37,702 nucleotides of DNA from an uncultured Clostridia bacterium (GTDB lineage: Bacteria > Bacillota > Clostridia > Oscillospirales > Acutalibacteraceae). This document shows positions 25,175 to 33,034 of the stretch, piece by piece. The position numbers and the translations under genes are program-made. The notes beneath the pieces are model-generated. The model was not told where the DNA came from, searched no databases, and saw only the letters and a list, made by a program, of their open reading frames with translations. The stretch is from positions 1 to 37,702 of the forward strand of contig CANRMX010000021.1 in the NCBI GenBank assembly GCA_947631855.1, written 5' to 3'. Within the stretch, counting starts at the first letter, position 1. Every line of letters starts with the position of its first letter.

Positions 25175-25531
25175 TCACCCTTTCTCCCTCGGCCTGGACA
25201 CCAAAGCCGCCAGATACCCGAAGAACACCGCGGCGGCGATCCCGGCGGCCCCGGCGGTGAATCCCCCGGTGAAGACGCCCAGGAAGCCCTTCTCGTGGAC
25301 GGCCTCCCGCACGCCCTCGGAGAGTGCCCAGCCGAAGCCGGAGAGGGGCACGGTGGCGCCCGCGCCGGCGAACTCGGTGAGGGGGCCGTAGAGCCCCAGC
25401 GCGCCCAGGGCGACGCCCAGCGTGACATACAGCACCATGATCCGGGCGGGTGTGAGCCAGGTCAGGTCGATGAGCAATTGTCCGGCGACGCAGATCAGTC
25501 CGCCCACCCAAAAGGCGTTGAAATATTCCAT
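25175..25531 (-). CDS. spoVAE: Stage V sporulation protein AE (SpoVAE)
   Basis: 118 residues, three hydrophobic segments, with the SpoVA-family signature (FWVGGLICVAGQLLIDLT, GPLTEFAGAGATVPLSGFG). SpoVA proteins form the inner-membrane channel that moves dipicolinic acid and calcium into the forespore and out at germination. Usually encoded with spoVAC and spoVAD; here it stands alone in this window. A candidate forespore-type promoter lies upstream. AAAGGA precedes the ATG. Confidence 0.92.
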   Translation of the reverse strand: MEYFNAFWVGGLICVAGQLLIDLTWLTPARIMVLYVTLGVALGALGLYGPLTEFAGAGATVPLSGFGWALSEGVREAVHEKGFLGVFTGGFTAGAAGIAAAVFFGYLAALVSRPREKG

Positions 25532-25557
25532 GGCAGGATCATCCTTTCCTTTTGGGG

Positions 25558-25588
25558 ATAGTATCCCCGGGAAAGGGGCGGATATTCC
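25558..25588 (-). promoter_or_regulatory. Candidate forespore (sigma-F/sigma-G type) promoter of spoVAE
   Basis: Minus strand GGAATA (complement of 25583-25588), 17 bp, GATACTAT (complement of 25558-25565). This resembles the sigma-G pattern (GAATA, 17 bp, CATACTA) better than sigma-A. Spacing to the gene is about 27 nt. Confidence 0.55.
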
Positions 25589-25633
25589 TGAAAAAATGGG
25601 TGACGCTTCGCGCGGTTTTCCCGGCCGGGCGAT

Positions 25634-26431
25634 TTACAATGCTTTCAGCGCGTCCGCCAGTCCGGCGAGATCTTCAAACACAAGATCGGGCTGGATGGGG
25701 CTTTCGGCCAGCATGGCCGGGGTGGTCTCGCCGCTCATCACCAGAATGGAGGTGACTTCGCTTCCCGCCGCCACGGCAATATCCGTATACAGCCGGTCGC
25801 CGACCACCGCCATTTCCTGGGGCGCGCAGCCGGTGTGGGCCAGCATATAGTCCAGCGCATGGCGGGAGGGCTTGCCGAAGAATTCGCACTGCACCCCGGT
25901 GGAGGCTTTCACCAGCGCGGCGATGGAGCCGCAGTCGGGGATGAAGCCGCCCTCCACGGGGCAGTTCCAGTCTGGATTCACGCCGAACACCGGCTTCCCG
26001 GCGCGGATGAAATCGCAGGCCAGGCGCAGCTTTTCATAGGTGAGGGTGGTGTCGAAGCCCAAAATCACGCAGTCCGGGTCTTTGTCGTCCAATTGGACAC
26101 CGGCTGATTGGAAATCCCGCAGCAGGGGCGGCGTCCCCACCACATAGCAGCTTTCGCCGGGGTGGTGGATCTTCAGCCAATCCAAAATCACGCCGTTGGA
26201 GATGAGCATCTTTTCGGGCTCAATGTCGATGCCCATGCCCCGGAGCTTTTGGAGATACGCCTCCCGGTTTTTGGAGCTGTTGTTGGTGAAGAAGCAGCAA
26301 TCCCTGCCGGACGCCCGGACGGTCTCGAGGAAATCTTTGGTGAAGGGGAACAGCTGGTTGCCCAGATAGATGGTGCCGTCCATATCCAATACGAACATTT
26401 TGATCCGGGCCAGCCGGGATGAATCGACCAT
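25634..26431 (-). CDS. HAD-superfamily IIA phosphatase (NagD-like)
   Basis: 265 residues. HAD motif I is DMDGT (Asp16, Asp18), motif II is FFTNNSSKNR, motif III lysine is in FGKPSRHALDYML, and motif IV is VVGDRLYTDIAVA. The C2 cap domain between motifs II and III is of the type seen in NagD and p-nitrophenyl phosphatases. Probably dephosphorylates a small metabolite such as a sugar phosphate or nucleotide; substrate unknown. ATG 26431 has GAGG upstream on the minus strand, and a promoter sits at 26464-26492. Confidence 0.94.
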   Translation of the reverse strand: MVDSSRLARIKMFVLDMDGTIYLGNQLFPFTKDFLETVRASGRDCCFFTNNSSKNREAYLQKLRGMGIDIEPEKMLISNGVILDWLKIHHPGESCYVVGTPPLLRDFQSAGVQLDDKDPDCVILGFDTTLTYEKLRLACDFIRAGKPVFGVNPDWNCPVEGGFIPDCGSIAALVKASTGVQCEFFGKPSRHALDYMLAHTGCAPQEMAVVGDRLYTDIAVAAGSEVTSILVMSGETTPAMLAESPIQPDLVFEDLAGLADALKAL

Positions 26432-26463
26432 GGTGGAGACCTCTTTTCCAGAACGCTACCCCT

Positions 26464-26492
26464 AGTATACGAAAGATCGTCAGGGAAGTCAA
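26464..26492 (-). promoter_or_regulatory. Promoter of the HAD phosphatase gene
   Basis: Minus strand TTGACT (complement of 26487-26492), 17 bp, TATACT (complement of 26464-26469). The -35 overlaps the stop of the upstream sigma-like gene by 4 bp. Confidence 0.82.
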
Positions 26493-26797
26493 TCCCGGGT
26501 TGGCAGGACATAGGAAACGGCGTGTTTCAGGCGCGCCCGGGCCTTTTGCAGGTGCCTGCACACGGTGGGCCGGCCGATGCAGAGCGTCCGGGCGATCTGC
26601 TCCTGGGTGAGCTGGGAGAAGTAATAGAGCCGGACGCACTCCAGCTGGCGGCCGGTGAGCTCCCGCTCCATGGCCCGGCGCAGCGCGGCCTTTGCGGCCC
26701 GCAGGTCGGCCTGATTGGAGGATTCTTCCCGGTCCTCGGGATCCAGCGTGCCCAGGGTGCGTTCCAGCAGGTCGAGGGAAAGGGTTTTGGTTTTCAT
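26489..26797 (-). CDS. Sigma-70 region 4-like HTH protein
   Basis: 102 residues. The C-terminal half (about 44-98) is a region-4 type helix-turn-helix (ELTGRQLECVRLYYFSQLTQ, then EQIARTLCIGRPTVCRHLQKA), as in sigma factor region 4 or phage-type transcription activators. There is no region 2, so it is not a complete sigma factor. It may act as a regulator of its own or as a remnant. ATG 26797 lies 6 nt after a GGAGGC on the minus strand, and it has its own promoter. Confidence 0.82.
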   Translation of the reverse strand: MKTKTLSLDLLERTLGTLDPEDREESSNQADLRAAKAALRRAMERELTGRQLECVRLYYFSQLTQEQIARTLCIGRPTVCRHLQKARARLKHAVSYVLPTRD

Positions 26798-26831
26798 AGC
26801 GCCTCCGGATATGGAATTTATCTACCCTTTT

Positions 26832-26860
26832 ATTGTAGCACAAAATCCCGGACTTGGCAA
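26832..26860 (-). promoter_or_regulatory. Promoter of the sigma-like gene
   Basis: Minus strand TTGCCA (complement of 26855-26860), 17 bp, TACAAT (complement of 26832-26837). It is back-to-back with the plus-strand unit at 26.9 kb. Confidence 0.8.
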
Positions 26861-26916
26861 TAGCTCGTTGCAAATTTTCCGTATGCGGAAATTCTCGGAA
26901 TCTTCAAAATTGGGGG

Positions 26917-26945
26917 TGTAAATTTCTCCCGGAGTGTGTTATACT
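26917..26945 (+). promoter_or_regulatory. Weak promoter upstream of cloverleaf element B
   Basis: TATACT (26940-26945) is a good -10, but the -35 at 17 bp is TGTAAA (26917-26922), poor. If used, transcription begins near 26952, just before element B. Confidence 0.45.
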
Positions 26946-26967
26946 GTACTTACATCTTGCATGACCC

Positions 26968-27064
26968 CCGCGCCTCGCGGCCCCAGCCCGCGCAATCCTT
27001 GCGCGGGCCGGGGCAGGGCCCTCCTTCGGAGGGCCACCGTGCACAGCACGGCCGCGAGGCGCGG
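26968..27064 (+). other. Cloverleaf palindrome element B (leader of the Cys-rich protein gene)
   Basis: Perfect 15-bp closing stem (26968-26982 with 27050-27064) around three hairpins: 26986-27008 (10 bp, loop TCC), 27017-27035 (8 bp, loop TTC) and 27037-27051 (6 bp, loop ACA, sharing its last two bases with the closing stem). Lies 75 bp before the start codon, after a good -10, so it is probably transcribed as part of the leader. No T-run follows. Confidence 0.75.
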
Positions 27065-27138
27065 AGACCGGGAACGCCGCAAATCAAGCGAAACCAGCTT
27101 TCGCATGAAGGAAAAATCTATCCAAAGGAGCGAGAAAA

Positions 27139-27627
27139 ATGAGCGTACTATCCAACCTCACCAATGCCCTGAACCGCGCCGCCAACGCGGTGGCCGAGAA
27201 GAATCACCGGGCGGCCATCCTCAACCGCATCCGCACCGTGATCCGCTGTGAAAACGCCGCCGCCGAGCGGGAATATCTGGCCCTGGGCCGGTACTATTAC
27301 AATCACCTGCGGGATGGTGGCAACGCCGTGGCCGAGGCCCACTGCGCCTCCATCGACGAGGTGGAGGCCCGCATCGCCAAGGCCCAGGCCCAGCTGGAGC
27401 AGGTCTATGCCGGGGCGGAGCCCACAGAGTCCTGCTGCTGTGATTCCACGGAAGAAGGTGCGTGCGGCTGCGGCTGTGGGTGCGCCGAAGCCTCCGAGGA
27501 GGAGGTCGAGGAGACCACCCTGGACGACATCGACACCTTTGATGAAGACCCCGATCCCGACACGCTGGACGAAGTGCCCAAGGAGCCGGAGGAGGATGTC
27601 AACAGCGAGCTGCCTTTTGAGGGCTGA
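27139..27627 (+). CDS. Unknown protein with helical N-terminus, cysteine cluster and acidic tail
   Basis: 162 residues; AAAGGAG lies upstream. About 1-92 is helical with coiled-coil character (AAILNRIRTVIRCENAAAE, then IDEVEARIAKAQAQLEQVY). Next is a short cysteine cluster (Cys99-101, 109, 111, 113, 115; CCC and GCGCGC), then an acidic, probably disordered tail. The Cys cluster could bind a metal; this is a guess. No family recognised. It lies 30 bp before the CpXC gene, with which it probably shares an mRNA. Confidence 0.85.
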   Translation: MSVLSNLTNALNRAANAVAEKNHRAAILNRIRTVIRCENAAAEREYLALGRYYYNHLRDGGNAVAEAHCASIDEVEARIAKAQAQLEQVYAGAEPTESCCCDSTEEGACGCGCGCAEASEEEVEETTLDDIDTFDEDPDPDTLDEVPKEPEEDVNSELPFEG

Positions 27628-27657
27628 GCCGGCTGACGGTCTGGAGGGAACGCGGGA

Positions 27658-28293
27658 ATGTCAACGGAAATCGTGAAGGATATCGTGTGCCCCCAATGCG
27701 GGGAGCCCCAGAAATACCGCATCCTGGCGGGGATCAACGCGGTGGAGAATCCGGAACTGAAGGAGAAGATCCTGGATGAAACGCTGTTCGACTGGCGCTG
27801 CGACCGCTGCAACTATTTTGCGGCCATGGTCTATCCGTTCCTCTATACGGATCCGGAGAAGCAGTTGGTGATCAGCATGTGCCCCGCGGGCACCGACAGC
27901 GCGGTGGAGCCCACGGAGGCCATCCGCGGGTACACCAAGCGCAGCGTCAAGAACCTGGCGGAGCTCAAGGAGAAGATTTTGATCTTCGATGCGGGCTGCG
28001 ACGATCTGGCGGTGGAGCTGGTGAAGAACGCGCTGTGCGCTATCCTGCAAAAGAGCTACAAGGTGAGCCGCCTGCACGCGTATTTCAGCAGGATTTTGCC
28101 AGACACCGGCGAACTGGAATTCGCGATCTTCCTGCCCCGGCAGCCGAAGCCCGTGTACCATTCCACGCGGATGGAGGTCTACAAGCAGTCCCAGGAAGTC
28201 CTGCGGACGCTGGACGCCAAAGCGCCGGAGGGCTTCGCCGTGGTGGACACCCGCCTGGCCCGCAAACTCCTGACGGAGTACCAAAACATTTAG
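27658..28293 (+). CDS. CpXC domain protein
   Basis: 211 residues. Two CxxC pairs, CPQC (11-14) and CDRC (48-51), form the zinc ribbon of the CpXC family (first pair followed by Gly), with the typical downstream YPFLYTDPEKQLVISMCP. Function of CpXC proteins is not established; zinc binding is inferred. ATG 27658 has GGAGG about 11 nt upstream. Follows the Cys-rich gene closely; both encode cysteine-rich small proteins, which hints at a shared metal-related or redox-related role. The R2-type repeat starts right after the stop codon. Confidence 0.85.
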   Translation: MSTEIVKDIVCPQCGEPQKYRILAGINAVENPELKEKILDETLFDWRCDRCNYFAAMVYPFLYTDPEKQLVISMCPAGTDSAVEPTEAIRGYTKRSVKNLAELKEKILIFDAGCDDLAVELVKNALCAILQKSYKVSRLHAYFSRILPDTGELEFAIFLPRQPKPVYHSTRMEVYKQSQEVLRTLDAKAPEGFAVVDTRLARKLLTEYQNI

Positions 28294-28545
28294 GCAGCCT
28301 GAGGCTGCACGCACGACGCGGGCTCCGTTCTCTTCGCTCACTTGCCGTGCAATAGGAACAACTTCTTTAGTCGCGCCCGATAGCGACGTGACGCCGCATT
28401 CAATTCGCGTTTCGCGCGTTATTTGAGCAAAGCGAAAATAACGCTGCGCTTTTAGGGCGTGCTGGCGTGATTAGGAAACAACTTTCCCGGTCGCGGAACT
28501 TTTTGCCTGCTGGCCGCAAGTGGGCTTCGCTTACGCATACTGGCT
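28294..28545 (+). repeat. Composite intergenic repeat with R2 copy 3
   Basis: Starts directly after the stop with GCAGCCTGAGGCTGC, the same 29 bp that follows the peptidase stop at 22.9 kb. It then holds a hairpin GTCGC/GCGAC (28365 region), a segment around 28402-28455 that matches 8808-8840 inverted (itself an inverted repeat, GTTATTT with AAATAAC) and the R2 core (28457-28545). No gene is visible. Confidence 0.7.
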
Positions 28546-28561
28546 GCGAGCCGAAAAATCT

Positions 28562-28601
28562 GTCCCTCCCCCGCGCAGCGGGGGAGGGACTTTTCTCTGT
28601 C
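28562..28601 (+). terminator. Strong terminator after the composite repeat
   Basis: 13-bp perfect stem (28562-28574 with 28578-28590), loop GCA, then TTTTCTCTGT. It may end transcripts from the CpXC operon about 270 bp past its stop. Confidence 0.85.
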
Positions 28602-28615
28602 TGTTGGGACAGGCC

Positions 28616-28661
28616 ACGTAAAGCTTTTTGTCAAACTTTTTCTCGAAAAAGTTTGCGCCCT
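28616..28661 (-). repeat. Repeat family R1, 3' fragment
   Basis: Minus strand matches 5546-5586 over about 41 identical bases, including the 10-bp A/T hairpin. It lies just after the stop of the solute-binding protein gene, read in that gene's direction, so it may serve as its 3' end structure. Confidence 0.8.
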
Positions 28662-28669
28662 CAGCCAGC

Positions 28670-30262
28670 TTATTTCCTCTTCTTCCCCCCAGCGAACTCC
28701 ACCAGCCCGCTGGGCAGCACGGTGATGCCCTCTGCTTTCGGGTTGAGGACATAGGCCGTCCGCCCCTCGAACAGGGGATAGAACACATACTGCGCCTGCA
28801 GCGAGGCTTCCAGCGCCTTGCAGGCGGAGCGGTCAAAGGCCGCCCCCTTGAGCTGCCCGTCGTAGTCGGAGTCGTTCAGCAGCTGGGGGGAGCTTTCGCT
28901 GCCAAACGCCGCCAGCGCGTCGAAGGCGGTGGGCCCGCCAGCCAGGGTGTACAGCGCGGCCTGATAGTCTCCGGCGCGCACCCGGTACTCCAGTTCGGCC
29001 TGGGGCAGGGGCAGCAGATTGAACGCGTTGCCCAGGGTGCGGTTCCAGGCGATGAGCAGCCCGTCCGCCACCTGGGTGGACGCGGGATCGTCCGGGCACA
29101 GCACGGTGATGCTGGGCACCCGCTCCAGCTCCATGGAATCCAGCAGATAGTCGAGCCCGCCGGTGATCTCCGGATCCTGCGGCGCAAAGGCCTGTTCTCC
29201 TTGGGCGTAATAGGGCTCCCCGCCCCACAGAGTGCCGCTGTGGACGATCCCCCTGGCCTCCGGGCCCAGTTCGGCGCCCCGGGCCAGCAGCTCCTGCCGG
29301 TCGATGGTCTGGATGAACATCTGCCGCAGGTAGACGTTGTGCAGGGCCTCGTCCTGTGGATTGAGCAGCAGCCCCACCACGGCGTTGTCCGCGGCGATGC
29401 TGGGGATGTCCCGTTCTTCTGCGGCCAGCAGCAGGGAGCGGGAGGCCGGCCAAACGTCCACGCTGCCAGCGGTGAGGGCGGCCAGCGGGTCGCTGTCGTA
29501 GCTCTCGTCGTAGTCGATGAGGTACTTCACCGTGGCGGGCTCCGCCGTCCGCTCGCCGTGATAGGTGGTGGAGGCCGTCAGGGACACGCTGCGCTCGTTG
29601 TAGCCGGTGTCCCAGGCGTAATTGCCGGCAAAATCAAAGGGGCCGTTGGTGAGGAGATAGGCCGCCGAAAGGCCGTAGTGCCCGGCGCTCTCGTCGAAGA
29701 AATTCTCCCGGCAGGGCATATAGTGTGCACCGGCGGTGAGCAGGGGGAAATCCGGGTAGGGGGATTCCAGCTCCACCACCAGGGTGCGGTCGTTTTCGGC
29801 GGTGAGGCCCAAAGCCGATTCCTCCGCCTGCCCGGCGTAGACGGCCCGGGCGTTCCGGATGACAAATAGATCCTGCACGTTGACGGCGGCGGTTTCCGGG
29901 CGCAGCGCCCGGGCGATCCCGAAAACGAAGTCCGCCGCGGTGACGGGTTCCCCGTCGCTCCACCGGGCCTTGCGCAGGTGGAAGGTGAACCGTCTGCCGC
30001 CCTCCGAGGATTCCCACCGGCTGGCCACGCCGGGCACGGCCTCGCCGTTTTCGTCCACCCGGCACAGCCCCTCGAAAATTTCCCCGATGATCTGCAGCTC
30101 CGAGGATCGGGAGGCGGCCTGGGGGTCCAGGGTGAGGATATCCCTAAAGAGGACGGCGGTGAAGTCCATTTCGGATTTTGGCCCGCAGCCGGTAAAGTTC
30201 AGCAGGAACAGTGCGCAGAGCAGTGCCAGCGCGATCCTTTTGGGGAGAGAGCCGGTTTTCAC
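28670..30262 (-). CDS. Peptide/nickel-type ABC transporter solute-binding lipoprotein (SBP family 5)
   Basis: 530 residues from GTG 30262, with AGAAGG at 8-nt spacing on the minus strand; the longer frame upstream runs through the divergent promoter. Signal peptide ALALLCALFLLNFTGC ends in the acylated Cys (about residue 26). Family 5 features follow: LFRDILTLDPQ, EIFEGLCRVDENG, ESSEGGRRFTFHLRKARWSDGEPVTAADFVFGI (in successive parts of the conserved block at about 75-120). It would capture oligopeptides or similar ligands outside the membrane. No permease or ATPase genes are adjacent, so it is an orphan binding protein in this window. Confidence 0.92.
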   Translation of the reverse strand: MKTGSLPKRIALALLCALFLLNFTGCGPKSEMDFTAVLFRDILTLDPQAASRSSELQIIGEIFEGLCRVDENGEAVPGVASRWESSEGGRRFTFHLRKARWSDGEPVTAADFVFGIARALRPETAAVNVQDLFVIRNARAVYAGQAEESALGLTAENDRTLVVELESPYPDFPLLTAGAHYMPCRENFFDESAGHYGLSAAYLLTNGPFDFAGNYAWDTGYNERSVSLTASTTYHGERTAEPATVKYLIDYDESYDSDPLAALTAGSVDVWPASRSLLLAAEERDIPSIAADNAVVGLLLNPQDEALHNVYLRQMFIQTIDRQELLARGAELGPEARGIVHSGTLWGGEPYYAQGEQAFAPQDPEITGGLDYLLDSMELERVPSITVLCPDDPASTQVADGLLIAWNRTLGNAFNLLPLPQAELEYRVRAGDYQAALYTLAGGPTAFDALAAFGSESSPQLLNDSDYDGQLKGAAFDRSACKALEASLQAQYVFYPLFEGRTAYVLNPKAEGITVLPSGLVEFAGGKKRK

Positions 30263-30354
30263 AGTGCGCACCTTCTTTCGCAAAATCCATAGGAACAGTA
30301 TAACTTTTCCTGGAGGGGATTTAATTCTCCTGCGGAAAATATCCAGAAAAACCC

Positions 30355-30383
30355 TTGCGCCCTGCCCGGCGATAGGGTATACT
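30355..30383 (+). promoter_or_regulatory. Promoter of the alpha/beta hydrolase operon
   Basis: TTGCGC (30355-30360), 17 bp, TATACT (30378-30383). The opposing gene for the binding protein starts about 90 bp to the left; its own promoter is not clear (a minus-strand TATACT at 30297-30302 lacks a good -35). Confidence 0.75.
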
Positions 30384-30434
30384 AAAAATAATCGATGGGC
30401 GGCGCGCGCCGCCAAAAACAGAGGAGGAAGAATC

Positions 30435-31376
30435 ATGGAGATCAAACATTGGACGTATGCGGAATTCCCGGAATTCAAGGAGCCCGTGGAGGGCGTGAAG
30501 CTCATCCCCACCACCGGGGACGAGCAGGACGTGCTGTACCTGCACGACGTGGAGTACATGAAGGTGGGGGACGTCCCTCTGCGTTTGCAGATACTCATCC
30601 CCGCCACCCGGAATCATCCCTATGACTTTATGCACGGCGCGGAGGGCGGCACGCAGCTGCCCTGCTATGTGTTCGTGCAGGGCAGCGGGTGGTTCCAGCA
30701 GTACCTCTACGGCCGTGTACCGGACTTGGCGAGGCTTGCCCGCCGGGGCTTTGTCTGCGCCATCGTGGAGTACCGCCACAGCGGCATCGCGGCCTTCCCG
30801 GCCCCGGTGATCGACGCCCGCAACGCCGTGCGCTTCCTCAGGAAGAACGCCGAGCGGTTTGGCATCGACCCGGAGAAGATCGTGCTGGCGGGGGATTCCT
30901 CCGGCGGACACGTGGCCATGTTCGGGGGCATCCGCCACAACGACGACACCGAGGAGAACGCCTTCCCGGGCGTTTCGGCGGAGGTGAAGGGTTTGGTGGA
31001 TTATTACGGCTCCGTCAGCGTCATGCTGGAGGACGGCAATCCCAGCACGATCAATCACCACCTGCCCGACAGTCCCGAGGGCCGGGAGGCCGGCGGCGTG
31101 AACCTGCTGGAGAATCCCGAACTGCGCCGGGCCATGTCGGTGGAGGAAAACATCACCGCCGAGACGGAGATCGCGCCCACCCTCATTTTCCACGGCACCA
31201 AGGACCGCACGGTGAACTGCAAGGAGAGCGTGCTGCTGTATAACGCCATGAAGGCTGCGGGCAAGCCGGTGGAATTCTACCTAATCCAGGGCGCGGACCA
31301 CGGCGGCGCGGAGTTCTGGACGGAGCAGATTCTGGACATCGTGGAAGAATTTATCCGGCGGTGCGTGGGCGCATGA
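30435..31376 (+). CDS. Alpha/beta hydrolase fold protein (BD-FAE / esterase type)
   Basis: 313 residues from ATG 30435 with GAGGAGGA upstream. The nucleophile elbow is GDSSGG (second Ser is the probable nucleophile), the acid is likely in FHGTKDRTV (Asp), and the histidine in GADHGG. An oxyanion region FVQGSGWFQ replaces the HGGG of HSL-type esterases. Likely acts on carbohydrate or phenolic esters; substrate unknown. No signal peptide. It overlaps the next gene by 4 bp (ATGA). Confidence 0.92.
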   Translation: MEIKHWTYAEFPEFKEPVEGVKLIPTTGDEQDVLYLHDVEYMKVGDVPLRLQILIPATRNHPYDFMHGAEGGTQLPCYVFVQGSGWFQQYLYGRVPDLARLARRGFVCAIVEYRHSGIAAFPAPVIDARNAVRFLRKNAERFGIDPEKIVLAGDSSGGHVAMFGGIRHNDDTEENAFPGVSAEVKGLVDYYGSVSVMLEDGNPSTINHHLPDSPEGREAGGVNLLENPELRRAMSVEENITAETEIAPTLIFHGTKDRTVNCKESVLLYNAMKAAGKPVEFYLIQGADHGGAEFWTEQILDIVEEFIRRCVGA

Positions 31377-31624
31377 GGCCGGGGGACGAGGCGGAGAGAG
31401 CCCGCCTGCACAGAAGAAAAATGGTGGCGCCGGTGGTCATATCGGCGCTGATGATCCTCTACTACCTGGTGTATTTCGGCGTGCTGCTGGCCATCGTGCC
31501 CGGGGCGTGGAAATTCCTGCTGGGGGTGCTGCCCCTGGCGCTGGCGGCGGTGATGCTCAAGACCTGCGTGGAGAGGATCCGGGAGATCAGGAAAGGTGAG
31601 GAAGATGATCTTAGTCACTACTGA
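31373..31624 (+). CDS. Small two-helix membrane protein, unknown
   Basis: 83 residues from ATG 31373, overlapping the hydrolase stop. An in-frame GTG at 31361 is less likely. Two hydrophobic segments (about 18-40 and 45-62), a basic N-terminus and a charged tail. No family recognised. The next gene's start lies inside its last 20 bp, so translation is coupled. Confidence 0.7.
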   Translation: MRPGDEAERARLHRRKMVAPVVISALMILYYLVYFGVLLAIVPGAWKFLLGVLPLALAAVMLKTCVERIREIRKGEEDDLSHY

Positions 31625-31922
31625 AACCATCAGCGGCAAGACGCTGGAGACATTGAGCCTGGTGAAGGGCAGCACGGTGCAGACCAAGAATATCGGCAAG
31701 GACATCGGCCAGAGCTTCAAGACCCTGGTGGGCGGCGAGCTGAAAGCCTACAACCAGATGATGAACGAGGCCCGGGCATTGGCCACCAAGCGCATGGTGG
31801 AGGAGGCCGAGGCATTGGGGGCCGACGCCATCGTGTGCGTCCGCTACGCGTCCTCGGCCATCATGCAGGGCGCGGCCGAGGTGATCGCCTACGGCACGGC
31901 GGTGAAATTCGTGGGGGATTGA
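31605..31922 (+). CDS. YbjQ/UPF0145 family protein
   Basis: 105 residues. Starts MILVTTETISGK and contains GRDIGQSFK-like GKDIGQSFKTLVGGELKAY, then ARxxAxxRMxxEA (ARALATKRMVEEAEALGADAI), the signature of the YbjQ heavy-metal-binding family. Forms ring oligomers in known structures; role unclear. ATG 31605 has AAAGGTGAGG upstream. Last gene of the hydrolase operon. Confidence 0.93.
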   Translation: MILVTTETISGKTLETLSLVKGSTVQTKNIGKDIGQSFKTLVGGELKAYNQMMNEARALATKRMVEEAEALGADAIVCVRYASSAIMQGAAEVIAYGTAVKFVGD

Positions 31923-31934
31923 GGCCCGCCGCAA

Positions 31935-31961
31935 CCGGCCGTTGACAAATTGACAGGCCGG
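31935..31961 (+). promoter_or_regulatory. Inverted repeat carrying two TTGACA boxes
   Basis: CCGGCC (31935-31940) and GGCCGG (31956-31961) bracket two tandem TTGACA boxes (31942-31947, 31950-31955). No good -10 is found at 16-18 bp from either box, so the promoter of the next gene remains unclear. A second hairpin (CCACGG/CCGTGG) follows. Confidence 0.4.
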
Positions 31962-32025
31962 ATTGGTGGCCCTCCACGGCCTCCCGTGGTAGGATGGAGC
32001 CATCACATCCAAGGAGGCAAACACG

Positions 32026-33018
32026 ATGATCTTTGCAGATAAACTGATCCAGCTGCGGAAGAAAAGCGGCTGGTCGCAGGAGGAACTGGCGGAGCAGCTG
32101 GGGGTATCCCGGCAGGCGGTTTCCAAGTGGGAGGGGGCCCAGTCCATACCCGATCTGGACAAGGTGCTGGCCCTGTCCCGGGTATTCGGCGTCACCACGG
32201 ACTACCTGCTCAAGGACGAGCTGGGCGAAGCGGAGCCCGCCCCCGCTTTGGATACGCCCGGCCGCCTGGTGACCATGGAGGAAGCCTCCGCCTTCCTCAC
32301 CATGAAAGCGGAGGTGGCCCGGCGGATGGCCCTGGGGGTGCGGTTCTGCGTCCTGTCGCCGGTGTGCCTGCTCGTTCTCAGCGGCCTCGCCGATCTGCCG
32401 GGCTTTGCCCTGGGCGATAACGCCGCGGCGGCCCTGGGCTCAGTCCTGCTGTTGGGACTGATCGCCGCCGGGGTGGCGCAGTTCGTCACCACGGGCAGCC
32501 GCACGGCTCCCTATGAATATCTGGAGAAGGAGCCCTTCGAGACCCTCTACGGCGTGGACGCCATGGTGCGCGCCCGCCGGGAGCAGTACCGGGAGACCCA
32601 TACCCGGGGCATGACGATTGGCGTGGTGCTGTGCGTTCTCTCTGCGGTGCCGCTGCTTGCGGTGCCCTTGCTGGCGCTCCCGTCCCTGGGTGCAAACAGC
32701 GAGTGGGTGGCCAGCATCGCCATTGGCCTGCTGCTGGTGCTGGTGGCGGCCGGGGTGTACTGCATCGTGCGGGTGAGCACCGTCTGGGGCAGCTTCCAGA
32801 TCCTCCTCCAGGAGGAAGACTACACCCGCAGGAAGAAGGCGCTGGATCAGAAGAACCGGAACATCAGCATGATTTATTGGTGCCTGACCCTGGCGGTCTA
32901 TCTTGGGGTGAGCTTTTTCACCGACCGCTGGGAGACGACCTGGGCCATCTGGCCGGTGATGGCCGTGCTGTTCCCGGCGTTCCTGGCGGTGGCCAACATG
33001 CTGCGCAACCGCAAATAA
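32026..33018 (+). CDS. XRE-family HTH regulator with six C-terminal membrane helices
   Basis: 330 residues. HTH_3 domain at 1-70 (LIQLRKKSGWSQEELAEQL, GVSRQAVSKWEGAQSIPD) ending with VTTDYLLKDE, then about six hydrophobic segments (roughly 105-125, 130-155, 190-220, 225-250, 283-302, 306-325). Such membrane-tethered HTH proteins are common in Clostridia and are thought to sense membrane or envelope state; the signal is not known here. AAGGAGG precedes the ATG. Confidence 0.9.
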   Translation: MIFADKLIQLRKKSGWSQEELAEQLGVSRQAVSKWEGAQSIPDLDKVLALSRVFGVTTDYLLKDELGEAEPAPALDTPGRLVTMEEASAFLTMKAEVARRMALGVRFCVLSPVCLLVLSGLADLPGFALGDNAAAALGSVLLLGLIAAGVAQFVTTGSRTAPYEYLEKEPFETLYGVDAMVRARREQYRETHTRGMTIGVVLCVLSAVPLLAVPLLALPSLGANSEWVASIAIGLLLVLVAAGVYCIVRVSTVWGSFQILLQEEDYTRRKKALDQKNRNISMIYWCLTLAVYLGVSFFTDRWETTWAIWPVMAVLFPAFLAVANMLRNRK

Positions 33019-33034
33019 GCGCGTCCCTCAACCA

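Noticed and set aside
26489..26797. Complete alternative sigma factor
   Set aside because: Only a region-4 type HTH is present; no region 2 for the -10 or core binding.
28294..28669. Extra small genes in the gap after the CpXC gene
   Set aside because: The short frames there have no ribosome site and coincide with repeat and hairpin sequence.
31942..31955. Two TTGACA boxes as a firm promoter for the XRE gene
   Set aside because: No -10 at 16-18 bp from either box.
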